Shown piece by piece: positions 12,201 to 22,544 of a stretch of 64,000 nucleotides of DNA. Position 1 is the stretch's first letter. Every line of letters starts with the position of its first letter. Made by a program: the position numbers and the translations under genes. Location: contig NC_091278.1 in assembly GCF_042100115.1 (NCBI RefSeq), positions 2,604,001-2,668,000 of the forward strand, given 5' to 3'. The stretch is from Alternaria dauci (lineage: Eukaryota; Ascomycota; Dothideomycetes; Pleosporales; Pleosporaceae). The notes below the pieces were generated by a model. That model saw only the letters and a list, made by a program, of their open reading frames with translations, made no database searches and was not told the origin of the DNA.

Positions 12201-12432
12201 TATAAGAGGTAGTTATAAGTAATAGTATTTACTTTATACTATAAGAGAATAGTAGAGGATAGCTCTATATTCTAATAGTATACTAGGGAAAGTAATAATA
12301 ATAATTCTTACTAGTCTTCCTACGCGTAAAGTATAGGTTAAGAGTAAGTTCCCTATCTATAAAGATAATAAGAGAAGTAATTATATTAAGACCTTAGTAC
12401 CCTTCTAGCTAAGCTATATCCTATACGTTATA
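12201..12432. repeat. Solo LTR, 232 bp, RIPed (nested-gypsy family)
   Basis: Same 232-bp unit as the LTRs at 50601-50832 and 57068-57299, and inverted at 37840-38071. It begins TATAAGAGGTAG and ends CTATACGTTATA, the RIPed form of TG..CA ends. The flanks GCTAT and TCTAT are only an imperfect target duplication. No internal element sequence adjoins it, so it is a solo LTR. Confidence 0.75.
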
Positions 12433-12715
12433 TCTATCCCTTATATATCTTTTTATATATCCTAATAAGTTATCCTCTTATTATAGGTTTAAGAGAGAGC
12501 TAATAGTATACCTAGTTATATTATAATTACTATACACCTCTACATCTTTATAATAGTATTATTTAATTAACTCTAAACTTTTTAGTAACTTTATAGTATA
12601 AGAAGTTATCTCTAAGTTTTTATAAATTTAAATATTTAACTACTTCTTAAATTAGATCTATATTAGTAGAGTAACATTATATTAAAGTTAGGATGTAATA
12701 TTAGTGGGGGGGGGG

Positions 12716-12770
12716 CTCAACCCGCGAAGTAGCTCGACCCGCGCACGGGCACTGTATACAGGGGGTCGCA
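12716..12770. repeat. GC-rich edge motif shared with 60525-60575
   Basis: Immediately outside the AT block lies a run of G and then a motif containing GCGAA-TAGCTCG and GCGCACGGGCACTGTA. The same motif, same orientation, borders the AT block ending near 60520 (GCGCACGGGTACTGTA). It is probably an un-RIPed terminus of a transposable element. Confidence 0.5.
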
Positions 12771-12819
12771 CTTTCATGAAAACCGCCCATAAGCTAAAGA
12801 AGCTAATAGCAGTATAGTT

Positions 12820-14277
12820 TCATAGAACAACGACATCTGTACTAGTAATCCGAGCTTTCGGCTCCATTGGCGCCAATTCTCCAAGCTGTAACAAGACCAT
12901 CTGATCACCTTCTCCTGGAGCTGTACCGTAATCTTGCGCGCACGCAACAGTGTCCAACCCCTTTTCGCCCAATGTGGTGGATTCAAGATCGCTTCCCAAT
13001 GAGAACATGTGCTTACGAGCTGGTTTCCTCTGGCTACGTACCGAGTACGTAATCTTCGAGATTCCAGGTGAAGTCTGGAGCTTGGAAAGACCGTGACCTA
13101 TAATTTTGCGGAGGGCGGGTAAAGATGCACACGTCATGCCAATATTTATCTCCAGACTGGTCCAGCGGAAGACGTCGCTCTGGTCGAGCGTCGGGTTCTT
13201 GGCTGCGGCGAATACAACGAGGGATTGCAGGCGAAGGATGGATACTACAGTGACCAGGGTACCGACACAAAACATGATCGTTACATTGAATTTCTTGCGC
13301 CACGACATCTGTAGTTGGGATACCTCGTAGAGAGGGACGGCCAGCATCCATAAGTCCAGTATGATGCTGATGATAGCATGGGTCCAGCATAAGGCGTTGA
13401 CGTTGATGCATTTTCTAGTGTGCTCTTCATCCCATGAGGTCCAGAGGGATGATATAGGCTGACATTGGAAGACGGTGGCAAGTAGAAAGGCAAATCCCCA
13501 CACCAAGTTGAAGGCTACCGTGGCCCAGAGGAGACGCCGGGTAGCTTTCCTCTGGAAAATTCGCAGGAGGAACAACAACAATGTCAACTTTAGCAAAGTG
13601 AGCTGGAAAACATAGAAGAGTTCGAGGATATACAGCCAGCGAGCGAAGTCCGTAATCTGTTTGAATCGTAAGGTCCACACATCTGGAGTTGTCAAGTTAG
13701 TCAGTGGATGGTACGTTGTGCAATTTGAGTCTTACCTCTTCCAAGTCCGCTAGGCAGTGCACCCACATCGATCACAATCACAGATGGAATCCCGACAGCA
13801 TAGGCTACCAGCACGGAGTAGTCGTCCCAGCCGAATCCCGTTCCAGAGAATGAAGCTTGATACGTGATTCGCATCGCTAGCAAAACGCCATTGAAACCTG
13901 TTAATGCAATGTTGGTAGCCCTTGTATTTTTTTCTTTGTAGCGGATAGGAGCGTGGCAAGCCGTTGCAGTAATGTTCTTTGTAGTTAAGCTCTGTTTTAA
14001 TGTGCAGGATTCCACCACGCATGTTACTATTTTGCTCTGGAGGCCGTGATCATTGCACAAGCAAGGCGAGTTGGTAAGATCGCAAGGTGAGTTGACCACA
14101 GCTGTTACTAAGCAAGACAGCTGGTAGTGGTATTAGTGGGCCATCCGAGCGATTTGATGACTAGTTGCGTACCGCGCATGTGGGAAGCTGTCCGATCAAC
14201 AGGCTGGTGTCGGGCTCTTGTGCGGCGCCGAAGGAGGGTAGTGCTAGCAGCGAGAGGAACAATGGCAGGTGCCTCAT
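12820..14277 (-). CDS. CFEM-domain PTH11-like seven-helix receptor, 3 exons, 450 aa
   Basis: Exons 14277-14173, 14120-13736 and 13682-12820; introns of 52 and 53 bp; phases 0 and 1. Exon 1 encodes a signal peptide (MRHLPLFLSLLALPSFGAAQ) and the first CFEM cysteine. Exon 2 completes a CFEM domain (LPTCA, then SCLVTAVVNSPCDL, CLCN, CVVESCT; about residues 30-90). A fungal rhodopsin-type membrane domain follows: GFGWDDYSVLVAYAVGIPS, GLGRDVWTLRF across the second splice, then spans ending near residue 350 and a cytoplasmic tail. PTH11-type receptors sense surface or host cues upstream of G proteins; CFEM domains bind heme or metals in some members. The gene is intact although a RIPed block starts only about 100 bp from its stop. 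Confidence 0.9.
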
Positions 14278-14960
14278 AGTTACTTGACTTGGAATATGCT
14301 TGTCGTCGTTCTTGTGAGGTAACAAGCAAGTGAAAGAAGAAAGTCAGCGGAGAGCAAGTGAACTTGAGGTTTAGAGGCTCCTGATTCACCCTAGGAGAGC
14401 ATCAGGGGTACGAAGACCTGTTAAAACGATGTTTGCTGGCCGGATGACCTCACCATATCTACGTCATGATTTCCTATCGCTCCGTTATTAAAGAGGTTAG
14501 TCTGCAAAAGACTGTGTTTGATCTGTAGATTTAAGCATTTTGTTGCTATCTAGACATAGCACTAAAGCGAGATGGGTTAGTGCGATAGAATCTTAGTGGT
14601 ATGTTTGTCTTGATCATTGCCCAACCAGTGGGACGAACACATGTTAGTAAAGTTAAATTAAAAGTTCCGCCCGATCACCTTGACGATCGTCAGTAGTCGC
14701 TTGGCAGCTGAACACGCCGTAGCGCTAAGATGCAAGGGCATCGGCTAGTGTGCGCTCTAAAGCATTAGTCGACGGCGCTATGTTAGCACAAATAGCTACT
14801 TCCACTCTAAAGAAAGCTATCAAGGGAGCTAATAGGTTCTCATTCTTGGCATAAACACTAAGACTGAGCGAGATCAACACAATGGTCGCCGACATACCGT
14901 ATATCACTTACCAACAAGCCACAACCTATATTCACTCCTCTAGAGTTCCCCCTTGCCTAG
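14278..14960. other. Intergenic, 0.7 kb
   Basis: Upstream region of the CFEM receptor and downstream flank of the phosphatase pseudogene. Composition is intermediate. No gene or repeat recognised. Confidence 0.4.
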
Positions 14961-15956
14961 TCACCTCGCCTCCCTACCCTTCACTAAAAGGTTTCCCCTC
15001 AACGCCTCCAACTCCGCCTCACCAAGCCCACACACCTCCTTTATATACTGTTCCGCGCCACCAAACCGCTCATCTAGCATATCTAAAATACGCAATATAC
15101 TCCCCTCCCTTGCCCCCACTATCCTCAACGAAGCCTGCCGCCCCTTTTCTAGAATCTTAGGCGAAACCACCACCCCTTCACCTTTATCCCTATCCGCACC
15201 ACTAACAAGTCTGGCAACATCCTTAGCCAACACTAACTAACCTAACGCCTGCGCCGCTATATACCGCCTAAACCCTAGACTCGCTATTAACCTGCCTACA
15301 GCCCCCTCCCTCACCTCCGCTAACCCTAGTTCCGTTGTGTAATACTCCTTCGCAATGTCCGCACGCGGCAAACCCAAAAAGTTAAACAACACCCTACAGA
15401 AAATCCCCGTCCAGTCTTTCCCCGCCAAACAATGCACTCACGCGCCTATCTTCGGCTCCTCTTCCGCTTAACTAGGTAGTATACTAAGCCTAACTAAATA
15501 ACGCAGGATAGTACCAAAAGCCGTCCCCCTATCCCCTAGAATATCCGCATAAGCTTCTACAAACCCGCGTACGTCTTCGTCTATGTACTTTGCGTACCGT
15601 TTAGCCAGTCTCTTAGGGCTGTAATCGCTCTCTTTAAACATTGGTGTCCAGGTGCGTTGCACGCCTGCTGCTTCCATGGCGTGCATCTAGTCACCATCTT
15701 TCCCACCTGCAATCTTGTTCACCTCGGGCGCACTCCTAAGATCGAAAACATAGACGACGCCTAGGTCGTGGAGGGCGGTCCAGCCCGCGGTATCTAAGCC
15801 TAAGACCTCGGCACTGCGGAAGAGGAGGCCTGGAAGGAGCGTGGCGCCGGTGGAGATGGTGAGGGAGTGGGTGGCTAGGCGGAGGTTGTTGATGTTGGGG
15901 ATGTGTGTGTAGAATGGTGGGGAGGGGAGAGGTGGTTGCAGATCTAACGTCGGCAT
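14961..15956 (-). pseudogene. Tyrosine/serine phosphatase gene inactivated by RIP-like transitions
   Basis: One continuous 332-codon frame, without any indel, runs from the ATG at 15956 to the stop at 14961, interrupted by four in-frame stops (15687-15689, 15468-15470, 15438-15440, 15237-15239). It belongs to the Tyr_phosphatase_3 type: N-terminus PTLDLQPPLPSPPF and LLPGLLFRSAEVLGLD, VVYVFDLRSAPEV in the middle, and a P-loop reading HCLAGKDWTGIF where the family has HCxAGKDRTG. At least three stops are consistent with single C-to-T changes (CAG, CAA or CGA codons), and the catalytic Arg-to-Trp is a CGG-to-TGG change. Composition becomes more AT toward the flanking block. Once a cytosolic phosphatase gene, it cannot encode an active enzyme now. 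Confidence 0.85.
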
Positions 15957-16319
15957 GGTCAGATGGTTGCTTGTTTGGTTAGTTAGTTGTAGAAGACCGG
16001 AGTTGCGGGATAGGCGGTTGCGAAAAGAGTGATGCGTTGTGGGATTCCACTTCCGTGTGTGCAAGCAATTGCGGTGGTTGTAAAGCCTTCGAGGAATAAT
16101 CTAGCCTCCTACTATAACCTAGTATATGAGCGAGCGAAGATTTTTCTTAACACGTGCGTCCGTCTAGCTCTTATGCACCAACCCGTCGTCCGAGGTCGAC
16201 CTTTGTAGTCGCTAGATACCCTGTGCGGCGCCCTACCATCTCACTCCTACACTATAGTGCCCGTGCGCGTGACGAGCCACTTCGTGAGACGAGCTACCCT
16301 ACTATCCTAACATTACGCG
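15957..16319. other. Transition zone into AT-rich block
   Basis: Upstream flank of the phosphatase pseudogene. GC content falls progressively and TpA rises. No feature apart from this gradient. Confidence 0.4.
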
Positions 16320-16899
16320 TTGTCCTATCTTTAATACGTTATAACTTAACTACTATAACTATAATCTAAGAAATAATTAAATACATTAAATTATATAAGA
16401 CTAGTAATAATTTCTTATAGAACTAAGTTATAAAGATATATAGTATTAATTAAATAATACTATTATAGTAGTATAAGGTTTATAAGTCTCTTATAAAGTT
16501 TAAATAGTAAACTAATAATATATTAACTTTTAATAAGAGTATAAAGTTATTAGTTATATAAAGAAGGTAATAAAAGATAGTTTACTACTTATAAGGTTTA
16601 TTTTAAAGAATTTTAGTAGCGTAAATATATAGTATAAGGTTTTAGATAGTAAAGTTAACTAGTTTTACTATTATAATCCTAAAAAGCTTACTATTAAATA
16701 AGGTACTAGTATTAGTTATAAATACTACTTAGCTATTTATTATAGATAGAAGGAATCTTATTTATTTAATAAAGGAATTAAGACTAAATACCTCTTAATA
16801 AGTATTAATAAATAAAAGATAACTAGTATAAAGTCTACTAGGTTATATAACTATTATTACGCTAAGGCCTAACATCTAGGATAGCAGCGCCTAAGGGAT

Positions 16900-17056
16900 A
16901 GTAGCGCTATTATAACTATCTATAGTAGGAGGGATAGAAGGGATAGTAGGAATAGATTATAATAGGTATAAGAATATGTTAGATCTTATTATTATATTTA
17001 TTATAGTTAACTTAAATAGTTTATCTCTTATATAGATTATTAACTAGTTATTCTAT
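16900..17056 (+). repeat. Fragment of a RIPed LTR of the young gypsy family
   Basis: Read on the plus strand, it aligns with the minus strand of the intact LTR (around 18000-18110): GGTATAAGAAT, then the TTTATCTCTTATATAGATTA and ACTAGTTATTCTATT segments, with C/G replaced by T/A. The match breaks off abruptly at both ends, so it is a remnant of an older insertion. Confidence 0.75.
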
Positions 17057-17689
17057 TATTTCTAGATTTAGTATTATTTAATATATTTCCTAAGTAAGTT
17101 AGTAACCTAAGTAAGTTAGTAATACTAAACTAGTATACTACTTATATATAGTAATTATATAGCGTATAATATACTTATTAAGAATCCTAGTAAGCTAATT
17201 TATTCTTTAAACTTATTACTATCATTAGTATTATCTATTTCTACCTTATAGATATAGGAGTTATATCCTTTTTTACTATAATATCTATAGTACCTTACGC
17301 TATATACCTTACCTATAGGCCCTTTACTAGTATTATACTTCTTACCTACCCTTTTAGTAATTAAGTCTTATACTTCCTCTACTATTAAGGTCTCCTCTAT
17401 CTAAATATACTTATATTTTCTTAACTAATACTTTATAAGCTTATTAATTATATTTTATATATATACCTATCCCTCCTATAATAATACTATATTATATATA
17501 ATCTACTATACGCCTTTACTTAGCTACCTAATCTTTTTATCTAATAAGCTTATAAATAATTTATAATAGTTTTATATCCTCTATTAAATAAGTATAACCT
17601 ACGCCTTAATCTTATTTATATTATATAGTTATTATAAACCTAAAGGAAGGGAACCTATAAGCTATATATAAAAAGGATAATAGGAAACA

Positions 17690-17765
17690 CCTAGGCGGGT
17701 TAGCCTAGAGGTTAGTACTTTAAGGACTAATAGATAACACTACCTATAGAGTACGTAATCCTATA
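17690..17765 (+). repeat. Possible tRNA-derived SINE head (RIPed)
   Basis: A TAGCCTAGAGGTTAGTAC stretch closely resembles a tRNA A-box, and about 40 bp later GAGTACGTAATCC is a weak B-box-like sequence. It does not fold into a convincing tRNA as it stands. A decayed tRNA-related SINE is one explanation. Confidence 0.25.
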
Positions 17766-17851
17766 GTCTTAGTAGAAAGCTACTATAGGATAAAGTTATA
17801 TATATCCTATAATATACTATAGAGTACTATAATATACTACACGTAGGATAT

Positions 17852-18325
17852 TGTTACACGGGGGTTTGCTATACTTCTCTAAGCTCGGTCCGTACTAAGG
17901 CGAGATAGATATTGGCGATAGTCCGTGAGGTAGGATATGGAATGATCAGGTGGAAAAGAGTTATCGTTGTAACCAAAGAATAACGCTACCAATTCTATAA
18001 CAATAGAATAACTAGTTGACAATCTGTGTAAGAGATGAACTATTTGAGTTGACCACAACGAGTGTAATAATGAGATCCAACACATTCTTATACCCCTTGC
18101 CTTAGGTCCTGTCCTCCTTGCCCTCCCTTCCAAGAGGGAGGCCTGGGAGGGCCGTGGCCTCCCGATCCTCACTGGCCTCCCGGAGGCCAGGTCTTGGCGG
18201 GATGCCATTCCTTTCACGTGATCTGGGCCCCGCCCTAGATCCACTTTCGTCCAACGTGTCCGCCCGATGGTCTTCCTTCATGCGACCTGCATGAAAGGAA
18301 GGCAATTCCTTGTTACCTTGTAACA
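17852..18325 (-). repeat. 3' LTR of the young gypsy element, 474 bp
   Basis: Starts TGTTAC and ends GTAACA on either strand. It contains an interrupted palindrome (CTGGCCTCC-C-GGAGGCCAG, 18172-18190) beside a second GC-rich inverted pair, and a TATAAG box read on the minus strand. ORFs across it are incidental. Confidence 0.95.
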
Positions 18326-18381
18326 TTACCCCCCCTCTTAGGCGTATCGTCTCGATACCCTGGATTATCGTTTTCCCGCGC

Positions 18382-21300
18382 CTAGTCCGGCGGCGGTGGT
18401 GGAGGTATAGCTACTCTGGTGGTGTCGTATCCTCTCTTTCCTCCTTTCCTCACTTTCCCTGACCATGCCCAAGGTTCAGACTTCTCGACGCGTCCGTACC
18501 CAGAACTCGACTCAACAGCGCCAGGCTCGTGCTGACCGTATCCGCCAACAAGGGAACGAGATGACCTTTCGTTGCAAGCGGTGTGAGGAGAAGAATCTTC
18601 GTTGTTTCGTGGACACTGCCTCTGGGCAGTGTGCGGGCTGTATTTCGGTGAAAGCTGAGTGTAGCTTATTTGTGACTGAGGAAGAGTGGGAGAAGGTTGA
18701 GGCTGAAAAGCGCGAGAAGCGCTTGGCGCTTCTTCGAGCTGAGGCCGAGGTCGCTCGACTTCGGCTGGAAGTGGCAGAGACTGAGGCGCGAGAGCGAGCA
18801 TTCGCTGATCGAGATCACGCCATTTTGAGTCTTCAGGATCGCGCGAAAGAGCAAGCCGAGGGGAACTCTGCCCCTGGTACGGACTTTCAACCAACTGAAC
18901 CATCGCTACCCGGACTGTCGACTGACTTGGGCTGGTTGCAGGATGACGCTTCTTTCGATCCTTTTTCTGAATTCTTTTCTTCCCTGGAGGATCCGCTCCT
19001 CCCTTCTCTGGGTGTCTCCGATGGTACTCACGTACCTGTGACTTGCAGTTCGTCAAATTTTCTTTTGGTTCCCAAGTGTTCTGGCTCTCTGGCCATCCTA
19101 GCCACTTGACCAAGTATTTCCACTGACGACCGATTTTCCGCAGGTCCCTGATTTCTTCGACCTCGTATTCATCGTCCTCGAGCTCTATGTCGGTAGCTAG
19201 CTCGGCATCTGGAGGTGCTCTTTCCAGGAGTTTCTTGTGAAAGACAGGGTGGATGCGCATGCCTAGTGGGAGTTGGAGTTTGTAATTTACGTTGCCCATT
19301 TCTTCTAGAACTTCGAATGGTCCTACTCGGAGGTTGTCCAGTTTCTTGCTTGGTCGCTTAGTTTTCAAGTTCTGTCGTGACAGGAAAACTTTGTCCCCCT
19401 TCTTAAAGGTTGGTCCCTCAATCCTTTGCTTATTAGCCGCTTTGGCTGTTGTGAGGTTCCTGTGAGCGATGTTCTTGCTCAATTCGTCGTGCAGTTCTCG
19501 CATCAAGCGGGCTTTGTCGTCTGCACCTACTGCGATACTCTCTATATCTTTCGGATCTCGATGAGCAATCGGCTCATATCCGTAGTTCGCATAGTGTGGC
19601 GAGTACTTAGTCGTCGCAGACCTAGTACTATTGTAGGCCAATTGTGCTGTCGGCAAGAGTTCAACCCAGTTGTCTTGCAGCTTGTTGGCGTACATCCTCA
19701 GATACTGTTCCAGTGTCTGGTTCGTTCGTTCCGTCTGGCCATCTGTTTCGGGGTGGAAGCTAGTCGATAGCTTCTTCTTCACACCCAACTTTGCCAGGAA
19801 TGTGTTCCAATACTTGGAAGTGAACAGTTTATCACGATCGGTGATGAATTCTTCAGGTATCCCATGTTCTGACATAAGTGCCTTGCTGACCTCATACGCG
19901 CATTCTTCTGCCGTAATGGTTTCTTCCGTGGGCACAAATTTTGCTCCTTTCGTGTGACGACACACGATGACTAGGACTGTGTCGCATAATCTTCCGGATC
20001 CTGGTTCTAACGACTTCGGGAGCTTCACTATGAAGTCCATTGTTACGCTGCTCCATGGTCTCGTTGGTGGCGGTAAGGGTTGTAACAGGCCATAGGGCTT
20101 ATGTCTCTTGGGTTTGTTCTGATGACAAGCCAAACAGTTGCCTAGGACGTCCTGCACCTTCGCTCGCAAGCGTGGTATCGCAAACACCTTTGATAGTCGC
20201 CTGACCATTTCTTCTAGCGATGCATGTCCATACTCTGGGGACTCATGCAGTTCCTTGATGAGACTCGATCTCATGTGTGGGGGTACATATGTTCGATCGC
20301 TTCGAATCATATCTCGGTACTCTCGCTTGTCTTGTAACAGTTCGTCGGAGCCGTTCTCGTCAGGCTCGAACTGCCAGCTGGCCGCTCTCTGCTGCCACTG
20401 CTGCTGAAGTGTTTCTACCCGCTCGGCCACCTTAGCTATCTTAGCTAGTTCCGGCTGGTTGTAACGTAGTGTGCCATCAGGCATCTTCTTGAACATGGCG
20501 TCATGTGGTTCCTTATGATTTTCCTCGCGTAAGTCGGATCTCCTGCTTAAAGCATCCGCAGCTCCGTTGAGCGTTCCAGCGCGGTGAGTTATCTTGAAGT
20601 CGAACTGAGCTAGCATCTCAGCCCATCGGACTTGTCGTCGGTTGAGTTTCTTCGTTGTCATGAAACCTGCCAAGTTCTGGTGATCGGTAAAAACCTCGAT
20701 CTGGTGTGGTAGTCCTAGCAAATAGACTTCCCACTGTTCAAAGGCATCGACTACTCCTAGTAGCTCCTTATCGTGAACGTCGTAGTTTAGTTCTGCTCCA
20801 GAGAACTTTCTTGAGTGGTAGAACACTGGTCTCCACTTTTTGTCTGGGCACTGCTGCGACAATACAGCTCCGAGTGCATAATCTGACGCGTCGGTCTCGA
20901 CTCGCGTCTCTCGCTTTGGGTCGTACATCTCTAGTACTGGTGCCTCGAGGAATATCTGCTTGATTCGATCAAAAGCCTCCTGATGTTCCTCGTTCCATTT
21001 GAAACCAACTTCCTTTTTCGTGATCTCGGAGAGAGGTGTTGTGATCTTTGAGTAATCCTTGATGAACTTCCGGTAGTAGTTGGCAAATCCTAGGAAGGAT
21101 TGCACGTCCTTGACTGTTTTGGGCGTTGGCCACTCCTGTACAGCCGCTGTCTTCTTTGGGTTCATCTTCACCCCCTCTGTGGATATTATGAAGCCTAGGT
21201 ATTCCGTTTCCTTCGTGTGGAATTCGCACTTCCCCGGCTGCAGGTACAGCTTGTATTCCTTAAGCTTCCTGAGCACTTTCTTGACATGTTCCACATGTTC

Positions 21301-22544
21301 TTCTAGCGTCCCGCTGGAGTATACCAGCACATCGTCGATGTACGCTGTGACGAAGATTCCAAGGTACTCGTGAAGAGCGTTGTTGATGACTGACTGAAAC
21401 GTTGCCGGGGCATTCGTTAACCCAAAAGGCATTACTGTGTACTCGAACAGTCCATATTTCGTTTTGAACGCTGTCATCCATTCGTGTCCTTCCTTGATCC
21501 TGATTCGGTGAAATCCTTCCCGAACGTCGAACTTCGTAAACCACTTGGCTCCCTGGAGTCGATCCATGAGCTCGGTTATTAGTGGTAAGGGATATCGGTT
21601 CTTCCGAGTAACGCTGTTCAACCTTCGGAAGTCGACACATAGTCGCCACTTCCCGTTAGGCTTCTTTACGAACAAGATGGGTGAGGCCATTGGGCCTGAT
21701 CCCGGTCGGATAAATCCCTTCTTCAGATTCTTCTGGATGTACTCCCTTAGCTCAGCATCGTGCTCGGGCGATATGGGATACATAGGTCCTGGGCTTAACT
21801 TTGCCCCTTCATCTAGGATGATCTCGTGATCCCAATCCTGATGGTCTGCCAAATCCGTGGCTTCGTTTTCCTCGAAGAGTTCTCTAAACTCGTCGGTCTG
21901 ATACTCTCTTGGTATCTCTAGTGGTAAGGGTCCTTCCTTCGTGGTCGCGACTCGTCTTATCCATATGACTCCTACTCTTTGAGGGTCCTTCTCATAGATT
22001 CTCATGATCTTATGAGGCGAGATCTTGCCGAACCTCCCGTCCTGGGTTGAGCTCTGGTCCTTCGGGCTCACTCTTTGGCGTACTCCAGCAACCTTGTGCA
22101 CAGGTTCTCTTCTGAGTATCGTCTTCATTCGCCAGTCGATGGCGGGGTTATGGGCATCTAGCCAGTCATAACCAATCAACATGTCTAGTCCTCCTAGTTC
22201 CATTATGTCGATATTCATTTGGCACTCTATGCCAGCTATCCGTAGCTTTGTTGATTCAGTTTCCATCCGTATCATGCCGTTTCCATATTCCATGGGTTTC
22301 TCGTCGGCTAACAGTACCGATACTGGGTTCTTCTTAACCCGGTAGGGTAGTTCGTGTTTCTCCACCACTCTGGGTGAGATCATCGTCCGTGCGGCCCCGC
22401 TATCTACGAGCGCCTCGATGTTTCGTCCCTGTACAGATACGGTCGTGAGCAGCTGCTTCACCCGACCATCGGTATCCTGCACCTTCCTAAGGGTCGTTTT
22501 AGGACTGCCTTCACCAGCGTGACCCTGTCCCTGGCGGCATCCTA
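18382..22544 (-). CDS. pol: Gypsy Pol: protease, RT, RNase H, integrase, chromodomain (expressed by -1 frameshift)
   Basis: The frame is open from the gag slippery site (22551-22545) to 18382; no ATG is needed because the product is probably a Gag-Pol fusion. Domains in order: aspartic protease (ALVDSGAARTMIS); reverse transcriptase (FTKFDVREGFHRIRIKEG, VMPFGLTNAPATFQ, catalytic YIDD); RNase H (ETDASDYALGAVLSQ); integrase zinc finger (H..H..CLACHQNK) and core; chromodomain ending YLVKWLGWPESQNTWEPKENL. About 220 further residues rich in Pro, Ser, Gln and Arg follow, ending in PPPPPPD, with no known domain. They lie exactly opposite the antisense ORF at 18465-19109, so the frame there may be open only because of that gene. 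The true Pol end may be near 19000. Confidence 0.95.
18465..19109 (+). CDS. Antisense ORF in gypsy element: Zn(II)2Cys6-like plus coiled coil, 214 aa
   Basis: Runs opposite to pol, between the chromodomain and the 3' LTR; the ATG has a good context (GACCATGCCC). After a basic N-terminus, cysteines at residues 37, 40, 47, 56, 59 and 66 give C-x2-C-x6-C-x8-C-x2-C-x6-C, the spacing of the fungal Zn(II)2Cys6 binuclear cluster. Residues about 70-130 are a strongly charged heptad-rich helix (EEWEKVEAEKREKRLALLRA, then EVARLRLEVAETEARERAF), expected to form a coiled coil. The tail is acidic and aromatic (LGWLQDDASFDPFSEFFSSL), like an activation region. The last roughly 90 nt overlap the chromodomain on the other strand. 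A DNA-binding or regulatory role is inference; a capsid-related or decoy role is possible. Composition is clearly protein-like, unlike a chance shadow. Confidence 0.7.
   Translation: MPKVQTSRRVRTQNSTQQRQARADRIRQQGNEMTFRCKRCEEKNLRCFVDTASGQCAGCISVKAECSLFVTEEEWEKVEAEKREKRLALLRAEAEVARLRLEVAETEARERAFADRDHAILSLQDRAKEQAEGNSAPGTDFQPTEPSLPGLSTDLGWLQDDASFDPFSEFFSSLEDPLLPSLGVSDGTHVPVTCSSSNFLLVPKCSGSLAILAT

Larger units (their letters stand above)
11390..12715. repeat. RIP-degraded AT-rich repeat block
   Basis: Composition switches abruptly to TpA-rich sequence with almost no CpA, TpG or CpG, the signature of repeat-induced point mutation. It holds part of repeat family A (about 11930-12200) and a solo LTR (12201-12432). 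No ORF survives. Confidence 0.85.
16320..17851. repeat. RIP-degraded AT-rich block, left of the young gypsy element
   Basis: TpA-dominated sequence without ORFs. It contains a fragment of a RIPed LTR (about 16900-17056), a piece of repeat family B in inverted orientation (about 17075-17170) and a tRNA-like stretch (about 17690-17765). It ends exactly at the young element's target-site duplication GATAT (17847-17851). Confidence 0.85.

Noticed and set aside
17879..18244. 121-codon ORF inside the LTR (and its copy at 24655-24939)
   Set aside because: It lies in the untranslated LTR, differs in frame continuity between the two copies and has no protein character beyond GC-rich low complexity.
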